From: JBBPYC01 sp038200275
GTDB lineage: Bacteria > Pseudomonadota > Gammaproteobacteria > Burkholderiales > Burkholderiaceae_C
Assembly: GCA_038200275.1 (NCBI GenBank)
Contig: JBBPYC010000003.1
Coordinates: 1 to 64,000, forward strand
DNA: 64,000 nt
Reading direction: 5' to 3'
A program made the translations under genes and the position numbers. Positions 19,030 to 29,894 of the stretch are shown one piece after another. Position 1 is the first letter of the stretch, and every line of letters begins with the position of its first letter. The notes beneath the pieces are model-generated. The model did not search any database. It saw only the letters and a program-made list of their open reading frames with translations, and was not told the origin of the DNA.

Positions 19030-20112
19030 CTACGCAGACTGCGTAAGCGCTTCAAGTAGAGTTCTTGCAGCGGTGGAGGCAGCCAGACGCCCTGTGGCGA
19101 CATCTTCTGTGGTCTTCCCAAGCAGCGCGCGCACGGCCGGATGTTGACGAAACTGCGCCTTCAAGCCGGCATCGATGCGCTCCCACATCCAGGCCAACGC
19201 CTGCCGTTCACGTCGCACGGCCAACTCACCATTTCCACCTTGCAGTTCACGAAAGCGCTGCACCGCGGCCCAGAACGGCTCGACGCCGGTGCCAGCCAAT
19301 GCACTGATCTGCAGCACCTGCGGCTGCCAGCGCGAATCATCGTGCACCGACCTTCCCCGCAAACCCAGCAGTCTCAGCGATGAGACGATCTGCGCTTCAG
19401 CCCGCATGGCGGCTGCGGCATCAAGGTCGGCCTTGTTGATCACGATCAAATCGGCGCGCTCCATCACGCCTTTCTTGATCGCCTGCAGATCGTCACCGGC
19501 GTTCGGCAGCTGCATCAGCACGAACAGATCGGTCATACCGGCGACTGCGATCTCGCTCTGGCCGACGCCCACCGTTTCAACGATCACCACGTCATAACCG
19601 GCCGCTTCGCAGACCAGCATCGCTTCGCGCGTTTTCTCGGCCACGCCGCCCAGCGTACCGCTCGACGGGCTCGGCCGGATGTAGGCGCGCGCGTGCATGG
19701 AGAGTCTTTCCATCCGTGTCTTGTCGCCCAGGATCGATCCGCCAGAGACGGTGGACGAGGGATCAATCGTCAGCACAGCGACGCGATGGCCAAGCGCAAT
19801 CAGATGCAGGCCGAGCACTTCAATGAACGTCGATTTCCCGACGCCGGGCACGCCGCTCAAGCCCAGACGGAACGCCCTGCCGGTGCGCGGCAGCAGCGCA
19901 GTCAACAGTTCATCGGCTTGCGCGCGGTGGTCGGCACGCGTGGATTCGAGCAACGTGATGGCCTTGGCAATGGCGCGGCGCTGGGTTGGCGCGGAGGTCA
20001 CGGCTTGGTCAAAAATGGCAGCCAACAGGCTCATTCCGACCTCGGCAACAGGCAGCGCCGCGCTGCGGCTGGCAATCGGACTGGTTGCAGAAATTGCCGG
20101 CGTTGTGCGCAT
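19030..20112 (-). CDS. meaB: Methylmalonyl-CoA mutase-associated GTPase MeaB
   Basis: The G3E-family GTPase has Walker A GVPGVGKSTFIE, a DPSS region, the switch ETVGVGQSE and base-specificity NKAD. MeaB/ArgK protects and reloads cobalamin on methylmalonyl-CoA mutase. An ATG at 20112 gives 360 residues; ATG 20034 (MSLLAAIFDQ) would trim 26 residues of low-complexity N-terminus and may be the real start. A VapBC-type toxin-antitoxin pair separates it from the mutase, which is its usual direct neighbour. Confidence 0.93.
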   Translation of the reverse strand: MRTTPAISATSPIASRSAALPVAEVGMSLLAAIFDQAVTSAPTQRRAIAKAITLLESTRADHRAQADELLTALLPRTGRAFRLGLSGVPGVGKSTFIEVLGLHLIALGHRVAVLTIDPSSTVSGGSILGDKTRMERLSMHARAYIRPSPSSGTLGGVAEKTREAMLVCEAAGYDVVIVETVGVGQSEIAVAGMTDLFVLMQLPNAGDDLQAIKKGVMERADLIVINKADLDAAAAMRAEAQIVSSLRLLGLRGRSVHDDSRWQPQVLQISALAGTGVEPFWAAVQRFRELQGGNGELAVRRERQALAWMWERIDAGLKAQFRQHPAVRALLGKTTEDVATGRLAASTAARTLLEALTQSA

Positions 20113-20139
20113 CCCCAGGTTTTTGAACGCATTTCCACT

Positions 20140-20559
20140 TCACAAAATCTCGAAGCCGCGTCCGTCCGGTAGCCGATAACGCGAGAAGTCGCGCACGTCC
20201 AGCGTCATGATCCGGGTCACATCGCTGTCGCCGGCAAGCCAGACGAGCGATGCGTCGGCGAGATCCATTTCGGTGCGTGGCGCTTCGGTGTATTGCTGCA
20301 TCAATGCAACCATCGGCTCCAGTGCTTCCTGCGCAAATGGAAAGACCGCAATGCCCCTGGCGGCAACCCAGCGCAGCGCCGTGAAGCGTTGGGGCGGCGA
20401 CAGCAGGAAGCTCAGTTCCACGATGCACGGCCATGTCGTTGCAAGTGACCATTGTTCTTCCGCAGCGGTTTTGAACAGCGCCATATAGCGTGTTCGCTGT
20501 GGTTGATTCGCACCAAACGCGGCAACGATCGCGCCGGTATCAACCAGTGCGGCTGGCAT
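20140..20559 (-). CDS. VapC-type PIN-domain toxin
   Basis: The 139-residue PIN ribonuclease shows the acidic set D7 (LVDTGA), E48 (CIVELS), D99/D102 (MDLADASLV) and D121/D124 (LDVRDFSRY). PIN toxins cut tRNA or rRNA when released by the antitoxin. Its ATG lies inside the antitoxin gene (20-bp overlap), the usual coupling of such modules. The gene ends 27 bp before meaB, so the pair sits within the propionate operon. Confidence 0.88.
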   Translation of the reverse strand: MPAALVDTGAIVAAFGANQPQRTRYMALFKTAAEEQWSLATTWPCIVELSFLLSPPQRFTALRWVAARGIAVFPFAQEALEPMVALMQQYTEAPRTEMDLADASLVWLAGDSDVTRIMTLDVRDFSRYRLPDGRGFEIL

Positions 20560-20830
20560 CGTCCCGCTCTTTCAGCTGGTTTTTGATGAAGTTGCGCGCT
20601 GCGTCTGCGTCGTAAGGCTGCTCAGTGCCCGCGAAGTGGCCACTCTCGGACTGCTGCCCCGCACGCACTTCTTCGGCCTGCAGTTCGACCATCAGCTCAT
20701 ACGCGTTTCCGCGTCCCAGCGAGCGCTGGACAGCGTCGATCACAAACTGCGACTTGGTGATGCCGCGCCGCTGCGCAGCCAACTCAAGTTCTTTCTCGAG
20801 CAATGGGTTCAGGCGGACAGAAAGTGCCAT
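20540..20830 (-). CDS. Ribbon-helix-helix antitoxin of the VapC pair
   Basis: The 96-residue protein starts MALSVRLNPLLEKELELAA, an RHH strand followed by two helices (GITKSQFVIDAVQRSLG) as in CopG/Arc-type antitoxins. The acidic C-terminal part would wrap the toxin. RHH antitoxins repress their own promoter. It lies 48 bp after the mutase gene and overlaps the toxin by 20 bp. A VapB-like role is inferred from the partner. Confidence 0.82.
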   Translation of the reverse strand: MALSVRLNPLLEKELELAAQRRGITKSQFVIDAVQRSLGRGNAYELMVELQAEEVRAGQQSESGHFAGTEQPYDADAARNFIKNQLKERDDASRTG

Positions 20831-20878
20831 GGCGATCTCGTTTGTAATTCGGTATTACCGTATCACAATTTTTGCGGC

Positions 20879-23035
<2,157 letters not shown>

Positions 23036-23144
23036 GCCCGTATTGTGAGTCGGCGCGGCGCCGCTTTGCGTTCACGCCGGTCCCGCGGCCCTGTCGGTCA
23101 AGCTGGGAATGCTGGCCCACGCGCCAAGTCAACTCGCGCGTTCA

Positions 23145-23774
23145 TCAATTTTTCTTGCCACCGATGCGCGACTCGGTGCCGCGGATCAGCCGGTCGATGT
23201 TCAGCCGATGCCGCCAGGCCAGCAGCATTGCCATCACGCACAACGCACCCAGGATCGCCCCGCTGAAGCGCCAGACGATGTCACCGCCAAAAAAATAGTA
23301 GATCGGTGCGAACGCGGCCGCCACCAGCGCAGCAAGCGACGAATAGCGCGAGAAGAACGCAATGATCAGCCAGCTTGCCGCGGCCGCCAGCCCCAACCAC
23401 AGGTTGAAGCCGAGCAGCACGCCCAGGGCAGTGGCCACGCCCTTGCCACCGTTGAAGCCGAAGAACACCGGATAAAGATGCCCCAGGAACGCACCCAGAC
23501 CCGCCAGCGCCACGGTGCCATCACCCAAGCCGTACGCCTCGCCAAACCAGCGCACCAGCATCACCGGCAGCCAGCCCTTGGCCGCGTCCAGCAGCAAGGT
23601 CAGCACCGCCGCGGTCTTGTTGCCGGAGCGAAGTACGTTGGTTGCGCCTGGGTTGCCACTGCCGAACGTGCGTGGGTCAGACAAGCCCATTGCGCGGCTC
23701 ACGATGACGGCGAACGACAGCGATCCAATCAGGTAAGCCGCCAGCGCGGCCAGCAGGGGCGATAAATAATCCAA
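23145..23774 (-). CDS. plsY: Glycerol-3-phosphate acyltransferase PlsY
   Basis: The 209-residue inner-membrane protein has about five hydrophobic segments and three conserved cytosolic loops: [11 protein letters not shown], the phosphate-binding GSGNPGATN and [10 protein letters not shown]. It transfers acyl groups from acyl-phosphate to glycerol-3-phosphate, the first step of phospholipid synthesis. The C-terminal [13 protein letters not shown] is typical. It lies upstream of the mutase gene on the same strand but is probably functionally independent of it. Confidence 0.95.
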   Translation of the reverse strand: MDYLSPLLAALAAYLIGSLSFAVIVSRAMGLSDPRTFGSGNPGATNVLRSGNKTAAVLTLLLDAAKGWLPVMLVRWFGEAYGLGDGTVALAGLGAFLGHLYPVFFGFNGGKGVATALGVLLGFNLWLGLAAAASWLIIAFFSRYSSLAALVAAAFAPIYYFFGGDIVWRFSGAILGALCVMAMLLAWRHRLNIDRLIRGTESRIGGKKN

Positions 23775-23814
23775 CGGCAGCTTTCTGTTCAGCTAAGGAG
23801 AGTGACAGGCGCAA

Positions 23815-24306
23815 TTATTCTGCCAGCGCGCATTGCACCGGTTTTGCCCCCAGCAAAGCGATGCAGACCTGTGGATCGATCTCGATCAGGAAGCCGCGGC
23901 GGCCGCCGTTGATGGCGATGCGGTTCAGTTCAAGGATGCCTTGCTCGATGTAGATCGGCATTGCGCGTCTGCAGCCGAACGGCGACGTGCCGCCGACCAA
24001 ATAACCGCTGTGGCGCTGCGCCACCTCCGGCCTGCACGGCTCGACCGACTTGGCACCAATCTGGCGCGCAAGGTTCTTGGTGCTGACCGTCCGGTTGCCA
24101 TGCATCAACACGATCAGCGGCTTGGCGTCCTGATCCTGCATGACCAGTGTCTTGACTACCGTGTACGGGTCGAGCCCCAGCACCTCGGCGCTGTGCAACG
24201 CGCCGCCGTGCTCCAGGTATTCGTACGGGCGTTCAACGTACGGGACGTCGTGCTGCTTCAGCCACTGCGTCGCCGGCGTTTCGCTGACATGCGACCTCTT
24301 CGCCAT
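23815..24306 (-). CDS. ybaK: Cys-tRNA(Pro)/Cys-tRNA(Cys) deacylase YbaK
   Basis: The 163-residue YbaK/EbsC editing domain has the motifs VVKTLVMQ, KSVEPCRPEVAQRHSGYLVGGTSPFG and MPIYIE. It hydrolyses mischarged Cys-tRNA(Pro) in trans. Catalytic K in VVKTL and the G-T/S-P-F-G loop are present. It lies 6 bp after the aldo-keto reductase stop on the same strand, suggesting cotranscription. Confidence 0.93.
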   Translation of the reverse strand: MAKRSHVSETPATQWLKQHDVPYVERPYEYLEHGGALHSAEVLGLDPYTVVKTLVMQDQDAKPLIVLMHGNRTVSTKNLARQIGAKSVEPCRPEVAQRHSGYLVGGTSPFGCRRAMPIYIEQGILELNRIAINGGRRGFLIEIDPQVCIALLGAKPVQCALAE

Positions 24307-24312
24307 GGCGGC

Positions 24313-25374
24313 TCAGATGGCCGGATCGCGCAGCTCCCAGCGGATCGCATCGATCTCGGCCAGCAACTCGGGCGCCAGCACGGTATCGAACGCCTTCAAG
24401 TCTTCGTCGAACTGTGCAACCGACGTGACGCCGATGATGGTGCTGGCGACCTGCCACTTGGCTTTGCAAAACCCGAGCGCGAGTTGCGTCGGCGTCAGGC
24501 CGTGCTTGCGCGCCAACGCGTTGTAGCGTCTTGCGGCAGTCAGCGCTTCCGGGCGACCCCAGCGTTGCTTGCGGACCGACTCATAACGCGCGATGCGGCC
24601 TTGCGCCGGTGCATCCGGCCCTGCAATGCCGCTGTTGTCGTACTTGCCTGTCAGCAAGCCGAAGGCAAGCGGCGAATATGCAAGCAGTGACACATCGAGC
24701 CGGTGGCAGGTTTCATCCAACCCGTTCTCATAACCGCGGCTCAGCAGGGAATAGACATTCTGGATCGTCGCCATGCGCGGCAGCCCATGCTGTTCGGCCA
24801 GCCGTACGAACTCATGCACACCGTACGGTGTTTCATTCGACACACCGATGACGCGCACCTTGCCCGCATCGACCAGTCGGCCCAGTGCTTCGAGTTGGTC
24901 CCGCATTGGCGTGCTCGACGTTTCTTTCGTTGGGTCGTAATAGATGGTTCCGAACGCAGGCACGTGCCGCTCAGGCCAGTGGATCTGATACAGGTCGATC
25001 ACGTCGGTCTGCAAGCGCTTCAGTGACGCATCGCACGACTGCGCGATGTCGGCCGGCGTCATGCCCTTTCCTTCGCGCACCCAATCCATGCCGCGAGACG
25101 GCCCCGCCACCTTGCTGGCGACGATCAACTGCTTGCGCGCGCCTGGGTTCTTGGCAAACCAGTTGCCGATGATGGTCTCGGTCGCGCCAAAGGTCTCGGC
25201 GCGGGTCGGCACCGAATACATCTCCGACGTGTCGATGAAATTGATGCCGGCATCCAGGGATCGCGCCAGCACCGCATGGGAGCCGGCCTCATCGACCTGT
25301 TCGCCAAACGTCATGGTGCCCAGGCAGATCGGCGTGACTTCGAGGTCGCTTTGTCCCAGACGGATTTTTTTCAT
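24313..25374 (-). CDS. Aldo/keto reductase of the Tas type
   Basis: From ATG 25374 the protein is 353 residues beginning MKKIRLGQSDLEVTPICLGTMTFGEQ, like E. coli Tas. The (beta/alpha)8 aldo-keto reductase tetrad is visible: D in FIDTSEMY, Y of the same motif, K in IVASKVAGPSRG, H in YQIHWPERH. NADPH-dependent carbonyl reduction is expected; the physiological substrate is unknown. It is followed at 6 bp by ybaK. Confidence 0.92.
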   Translation of the reverse strand: MKKIRLGQSDLEVTPICLGTMTFGEQVDEAGSHAVLARSLDAGINFIDTSEMYSVPTRAETFGATETIIGNWFAKNPGARKQLIVASKVAGPSRGMDWVREGKGMTPADIAQSCDASLKRLQTDVIDLYQIHWPERHVPAFGTIYYDPTKETSSTPMRDQLEALGRLVDAGKVRVIGVSNETPYGVHEFVRLAEQHGLPRMATIQNVYSLLSRGYENGLDETCHRLDVSLLAYSPLAFGLLTGKYDNSGIAGPDAPAQGRIARYESVRKQRWGRPEALTAARRYNALARKHGLTPTQLALGFCKAKWQVASTIIGVTSVAQFDEDLKAFDTVLAPELLAEIDAIRWELRDPAI

Positions 25375-25416
25375 GAGGTCAATGCTTTCAGTAAGGGGCA
25401 ATTTGCGGTCGCGGGA

Positions 25417-27033
25417 TCAATCGGGCGGCGCTTCATGCCAAGGCGCAACAGTCAGGTCGAGCGCGGCCAGTTGCCTGGCCACGCGTGGCAAGTCTGTGTT
25501 GAGTCGCTTGCGTTCATGCGCAGCCCAAACGCTGCGCAACACGTGCGCAGCGCGCTGCTTGGTCATTTGCAGTCCGGCCTCCGATGTGTCGTTCAAGCTG
25601 CCCAGCCGCTGCTGCAGTGACTCAAGCACCACAAGGTAACCTTCAGTCCCGTCTTGCGCAAACAGCGGCAGCGCGATGTCCAGCAGATAACGCAGCCGCT
25701 TGACCTCGATGCGAAGCCGGTGCCGTTCGGCGGCACTCTGGCGAGTCAGGCCGATCGCCGCGTGCTGCACCTTTTGATGCTGGCGCGCAAGCAGTTTGGC
25801 CAATTGCAAGGCAAGCGGTTTGCCTTCTGCCGGCTGGGCGTGGGCCGAGTCGAAGATCAACCGTTCCGCGCTCAGCAACAAGCGGCCGTAGGCAGGCTTT
25901 GCAAGCCATGCGCGAACCGCGTCGTGGGCGACTTGTTGACGCTTCGTCGCATCGGCAGCGATGCGGTCGATCGGGCTTTCGACGTCCGCCGCTGTTTCCG
26001 GCAACGCAGACTTCAGCTGTTTGGCGATGACGCCCAGCGTTTCACTGAGGAACACATCGGCATCGCGCGCTGCGCCGAGCGTGTGACCCAGCGCTTTCAG
26101 CGGCACAGCAAGCTGCCGCAGATCGCGTTTGAGTTTCCTGTTTTTGATGAGCCGGTCGAACGCACGCAGCACCGATCGCATCCGGCGCAGCGCGACACGG
26201 GCCTGGTGCACGAATTCGGGGTCAGCGAAATCCAGCTGCCGCAGGTTGTGCTGCAACGCTGCCAGCGGCGTGCCAAGTGCCAGCGCCAACGCCGCGTGCA
26301 CGTCCGACGCCGGGTCCAGGTCGGGCATGCGGGTCTTCAACGGCTTGGCTGTCTGCCCGCCAGCCAATGCGCTGCCGCGTTCGCCTTTCGAAGCGGACAG
26401 CGGCAACAGGGTCAGCCCCTCGCACAGGTCGCGTGCCAACTTCCAGACGGTGGCGGGTCGGCCACTTTCAAACTCCAGCTCGAACTCGCTGATCGGCTCG
26501 GTGCGCCGCGTATCGCCGCTGCCGCAAACGATCTCGCCGATATCCAGGCTGGCGATGGCACGCGTGCCGTCTTTGAACTTGAGCTGCCAACTGCGTCGTT
26601 GGAAGTCGATGGCGAATATCGGCTGCAGTGTCTGTGGCAACCGTGCGAACTCATCGAGCCGCGCGAGCGGGGTGCGCTGCAGCACTATCCAGTCGAGCTT
26701 CGGCTCCGGGACCTGCTGCTCCCACTCCCCGCGAGACCGCAGCGCCAGCGCCGCACCGCTCGACGTCTTGAACGTTTGCACCCATTGGTCGCCTTCGCAC
26801 CGCAGCCGCAGGGCCATGCCGGCGCGTGCAAGCAAGCCGTCTGCCGTATCCAGATAGCGCGCCTGCATGCGTTGCTGCTGCGGCAGCCGGTCGCCGGCGA
26901 GCGCGCGCAGCAGCGGGTGATCGGCCAATCGCGCAGCATCAGCCGGCGCGACGGCCAGCTTGAGCTCGAGCTCGGTTGGCGTTTCCAGACCCGGGTCGGC
27001 CGCCACCTTGCCCAGCCCTTTAACGTCCCGCAT
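25417..27033 (-). CDS. CYTH-CHAD domain protein (putative triphosphatase/polyphosphate-associated)
   Basis: The start is taken at ATG 27033, overlapping the end of the acyl-CoA synthetase gene by 14 bases, giving 538 residues. An N-terminal CYTH domain (about 20-210) carries ELELK with E21, E23 and K25, the metal/triphosphate-binding signature, and further acidic strands (EFELEFESG). A C-terminal CHAD helical domain (about 245-535) has the conserved His/Arg stretch HQARVALRRMRSVLRAF and HRLRIEVKRLRY. YgiF-like CYTH-CHAD proteins hydrolyse inorganic triphosphate, and CHAD domains bind polyphosphate granules. Confidence 0.88.
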   Translation of the reverse strand: MRDVKGLGKVAADPGLETPTELELKLAVAPADAARLADHPLLRALAGDRLPQQQRMQARYLDTADGLLARAGMALRLRCEGDQWVQTFKTSSGAALALRSRGEWEQQVPEPKLDWIVLQRTPLARLDEFARLPQTLQPIFAIDFQRRSWQLKFKDGTRAIASLDIGEIVCGSGDTRRTEPISEFELEFESGRPATVWKLARDLCEGLTLLPLSASKGERGSALAGGQTAKPLKTRMPDLDPASDVHAALALALGTPLAALQHNLRQLDFADPEFVHQARVALRRMRSVLRAFDRLIKNRKLKRDLRQLAVPLKALGHTLGAARDADVFLSETLGVIAKQLKSALPETAADVESPIDRIAADATKRQQVAHDAVRAWLAKPAYGRLLLSAERLIFDSAHAQPAEGKPLALQLAKLLARQHQKVQHAAIGLTRQSAAERHRLRIEVKRLRYLLDIALPLFAQDGTEGYLVVLESLQQRLGSLNDTSEAGLQMTKQRAAHVLRSVWAAHERKRLNTDLPRVARQLAALDLTVAPWHEAPPD

Positions 27034-28846
27034 TGACCGGCGCCTTTGTTTTATTTCGAGCACGTTGCTCCTCCTGCAGCCGCAGCACACGGCGTTGCAC
27101 CTTGCCAGTCGTGGTCATCGGCAACTGATCGATGAACTCGATCTCTTTCGGGTATTCATAAGGGGCCAGCCGAGTCTTCACATGCTGCTGGAGCTGGATA
27201 ATCAAATCTTGCTCAAACTGCCCCGACGCGCCGGTCTTTGCTGCATTGTTCGCTACGAAATCCGCAGCAAGCACAATATATGCCTTGACCAGCGCGCCCC
27301 GCTCGCGGTCCGGCTTGGGCACCACCGCGGCATTCGCCACCGCCGGGTGCTTGACCAGGCAGTTCTCGATCTCGCTGGGCCCGATCCGGTAGCCGGCCAC
27401 CTTGAACACATCGTCGGCGCGGCCCTGGTACCAGAAGTAGCCGTCGGCATCGCGGCTGGCGAGATCGCCGGTGCGACACCAGCGCAGCCCGTCGGCGTCG
27501 GTGGTGTACTTGGCGGCGGTGCCGGCTTCGTTGTTCCAGTAGCCAAGAAAGAAGATCGGGTCTAGCGCGCCGTGCCGGTCGTGCGTGCAGATGGCCACGT
27601 CGCCGATCTCGCCCACCGCACATTCATGGCCATCTTCGTCGAGCAGCGCGATCCGATGGCCTGGGTAGGCCCGGCCCATGCTGCCGGGGCGCGCCGGCCA
27701 GCCCACGTTGAGGTTGGCCTGGCCGTTCATCGCACAGTTGCCGACGATGTAGTTGATCTCGGTCTGGCCGAACATTTCGTTCAATGTCACGCCAAGTTCG
27801 GCCTGGCACCAGTGGAAAACCGCATCACCCACCGATTCGCCGGCGCTCATGATGGCTTGCAGCCTGAGGTTGAAGCGTTCGCGCGGGTGCGGAAACGCCT
27901 TCATCATTGCTTTCAACGCGGTCGGAAAAAGGAATGTGTGCGTGACCTGGTGCTGCTGCATCAGTTCAAACGCGCCTGCAGGATCGAACCGCCCGTTGAA
28001 CGCCACGATCGGTCGGCCGAAGTAGAGTGTGGGCAGCAGCGCGTCCATCAGCCCGCCAGTCCAGGCCCAGTCGGCTGGCGACCAGAACGTGGTGCCGGCA
28101 CCATCGCCGGCCGAGTCCGCCGGGTCGAATCCGAGCCAGTTCTGGCTGCAGACGAACCCGCTCAGATTGCCGATCAGCGCGCGGTGCGGGATCAACGCGC
28201 CTTTGGGCGGGCCGGTGGTGCCGCTGGTGTAGATCAGCACCGCACCGTCGTCGGCCCGCGTGGCGGCCAGATCGAACCCATCGGGCTGCTGCGCAAGCAA
28301 CGCGTGCCATGCCATGTCGGCGCGTGCGCTGGCGGCGGTGTCGACGCCGATCAGCGTGCCGAGCTGCGGGCACTGCGCGCGCACGGCGAGCAGGCTGCCG
28401 ATCGCGCCGTCGTCAGCGATGGCGACCTTCGCGGCGCTGTCGGTCAGCCGGTGCTCGAGCGCTTCCGGGCCGAACAACATCGACAACGGCAACGCGACGG
28501 CCCCCATCTGCAGGATCGCGATGTAAGCCACCGCTGTCTCGAACCGCTGGGGCAGCACGATCGCGACCCGGTCGCCGCGCAACACGCCCAGATCCGCCAG
28601 CGCGTTGCTCAGGCGGTTGGCTGCGAGCTGCAGCTCGGCATAACTATGAAAAAACCCGTCGGCGCCCGCCGAATGGACCTGTATAGCTATCCTTTGTGCA
28701 GCATCGGGCGACTGCGCCCAACGCCGGGCGCAGACTTCGGCGATGTTGAAGCGCTCCGGCACCTGCCAGCGGAACTCACGCACCATCTGCGCGTAATGGT
28801 CGGCCGGCGGGGGAGGCAACGTGTCCGCGGCGGGACGCTTCGGCAT
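27020..28846 (-). CDS. AMP-forming acyl-CoA synthetase
   Basis: From ATG 28846 (GGAGACCCACC upstream) the protein is 608 residues. Adenylation motifs: YTSGTTGPPKGALIPH, the A5-like NEMFGQTEINYI, and GYRIGPSEIENCLVKH; the thioester-stage lysine is in TTTGKVQRR. It resembles the medium-chain/aromatic acyl-CoA ligase group; the exact acid is not predictable. Two dispersed-repeat copies are translated in frame: residues about 49-69 and 527-549, the latter apparently an extra loop before QQHVKTRLAPYEYPKE. Its start is only 13 bp from the divergent hydrolase start. Confidence 0.92.
   Translation of the reverse strand: MPKRPAADTLPPPPADHYAQMVREFRWQVPERFNIAEVCARRWAQSPDAAQRIAIQVHSAGADGFFHSYAELQLAANRLSNALADLGVLRGDRVAIVLPQRFETAVAYIAILQMGAVALPLSMLFGPEALEHRLTDSAAKVAIADDGAIGSLLAVRAQCPQLGTLIGVDTAASARADMAWHALLAQQPDGFDLAATRADDGAVLIYTSGTTGPPKGALIPHRALIGNLSGFVCSQNWLGFDPADSAGDGAGTTFWSPADWAWTGGLMDALLPTLYFGRPIVAFNGRFDPAGAFELMQQHQVTHTFLFPTALKAMMKAFPHPRERFNLRLQAIMSAGESVGDAVFHWCQAELGVTLNEMFGQTEINYIVGNCAMNGQANLNVGWPARPGSMGRAYPGHRIALLDEDGHECAVGEIGDVAICTHDRHGALDPIFFLGYWNNEAGTAAKYTTDADGLRWCRTGDLASRDADGYFWYQGRADDVFKVAGYRIGPSEIENCLVKHPAVANAAVVPKPDRERGALVKAYIVLAADFVANNAAKTGASGQFEQDLIIQLQQHVKTRLAPYEYPKEIEFIDQLPMTTTGKVQRRVLRLQEEQRARNKTKAPVNAGR
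27201..27268 (-). repeat. Dispersed 17-mer-led repeat, in-frame copy near the 3' end of the acyl-CoA synthetase gene
   Basis: The 17-nt head GCTGCGGATTTCGTAGC (27268-27252 on the minus strand) begins on the first base of codon 527. The reading A-A-D-F-V-A-N-N then T-G-A-S matches the pepN copy position by position. The tail ends TTTGAGCAAGATTTGAT. Confidence 0.6.
28642..28702 (-). repeat. Dispersed 17-mer-led repeat, in-frame copy near the 5' end of the acyl-CoA synthetase gene
   Basis: The 17-nt head GCTGCACAAAGGATAGC (28702-28686 on the minus strand) begins on the first base of codon 49. It encodes A-A-Q-R-I-A then S-A-G-A-D-G-F-F, with a T-rich tail GGGTTTTTTCATAG. It is a second copy in the same gene, in the same frame as the one at 27201-27268. 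Confidence 0.55.
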
Positions 28847-28859
28847 GGTGGGTCTCCTT

Positions 28860-29795
28860 ATGATCCAGCCAATGTACAAGGTTCAAAAATCCGCTTCCAG
28901 CGAGTTCGTTCGGGTGCGCACGCACGACTATCACGTGCGGGTCTGGGGACAGCGCCAGGCAGGCGTTGCACCACGCGTGTTGGTGCACGGCTGGATGGAC
29001 GTCTCGGCGTCTTATCAGTTCATGGTCGATGCAATGAAAGGCGACGTCTGGACGATCGCGCCGGACTGGCGCGGCTACGGCTTGACGACCGGGCCAAGCG
29101 CGGACAACTACTGGATGGCCGACTATCTGGCCGACCTCGACTCCTTGTTGGACCACTATGCGGCCGAGCAGCCGGTCGACTTGATCGGCCACAGCATGGG
29201 CGGCAACGTCGCGATGCTGTATGCGGGCGTGCGGCCTGAGCGGATTCGGCGGCTTGTCAACCTGGAAGGCTTCGGGCTGGCCGCGACCAGACCTGAACAG
29301 GTCGGCACGCGCTATGTGCGCTGGTTCGACGAGTTGAAAGCGCTGCACCGCGGCGACTCGGCGCTGACCGACTATGCCGATGCGGCCGGCGTTGCCCGAC
29401 GGCTGAAGCGCAACAACCCGCGGCTGGACGACGACAAGGCCGACTGGCTGGCCACGCACTGGGCTGAGCAACAGCCCGACGGCCGCTGGCGGATTCTGGG
29501 CGACCCGGCGCACAAGATCATCAGCGCCAATCTGTATCAGGTGCCGGAAACGCTTGCACTGTTCAAGTGCATCACGGCGCCCACCCTCGTAATTGAAGCC
29601 AGCGACGACTCGCTGACCAAATGGTGGGACGGCAAGTACACGCTGGCCGAGTTTCATGAGCGACTGCAGGCGGTGCCGAATGTGCGCGTCGAACGGGTCG
29701 AAGACGCGGGCCATATGCTGCATCACGACCAGCCGCAAGTGTTGGCGCGACTGGTGGAAGGCTTTCTGGCAGACCGAGCGGAGGTGCCCGCATGA
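28860..29795 (+). CDS. Alpha/beta-fold hydrolase
   Basis: The hydrolase is about 311 residues. Oxyanion region HGWMD, DWRGYG, nucleophile serine in GHSMGG, a likely acid in EASDDS and catalytic His in AGHMLHHDQP are visible. The substrate is unknown. Start choice is uncertain: ATG 28860 or 28872, neither with a good ribosome-binding site, and both leave almost no room for a promoter next to the divergent acyl-CoA synthetase. It is followed by prfB after 99 bp. Confidence 0.85.
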   Translation: MIQPMYKVQKSASSEFVRVRTHDYHVRVWGQRQAGVAPRVLVHGWMDVSASYQFMVDAMKGDVWTIAPDWRGYGLTTGPSADNYWMADYLADLDSLLDHYAAEQPVDLIGHSMGGNVAMLYAGVRPERIRRLVNLEGFGLAATRPEQVGTRYVRWFDELKALHRGDSALTDYADAAGVARRLKRNNPRLDDDKADWLATHWAEQQPDGRWRILGDPAHKIISANLYQVPETLALFKCITAPTLVIEASDDSLTKWWDGKYTLAEFHERLQAVPNVRVERVEDAGHMLHHDQPQVLARLVEGFLADRAEVPA

Positions 29796-29894
29796 CAAAA
29801 TGCCCCTCCTTTGTGCATGCCGCGCGTCGCTTCGAACCGTCAGGCCCGCTGCACAAGCGATCTGCCCTTGCCACCCTGCTTTTTGAAGAACCTC

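Noticed and set aside
23036..23144. Possible cobalamin riboswitch before the mutase gene
   Set aside because: The 109-bp gap is too short for the full aptamer and shows no B12-box-like conserved core.
27572..29239. A 555-codon open frame on the plus strand
   Set aside because: Antisense to the acyl-CoA synthetase and then out of frame through the hydrolase gene; no recognisable domains.
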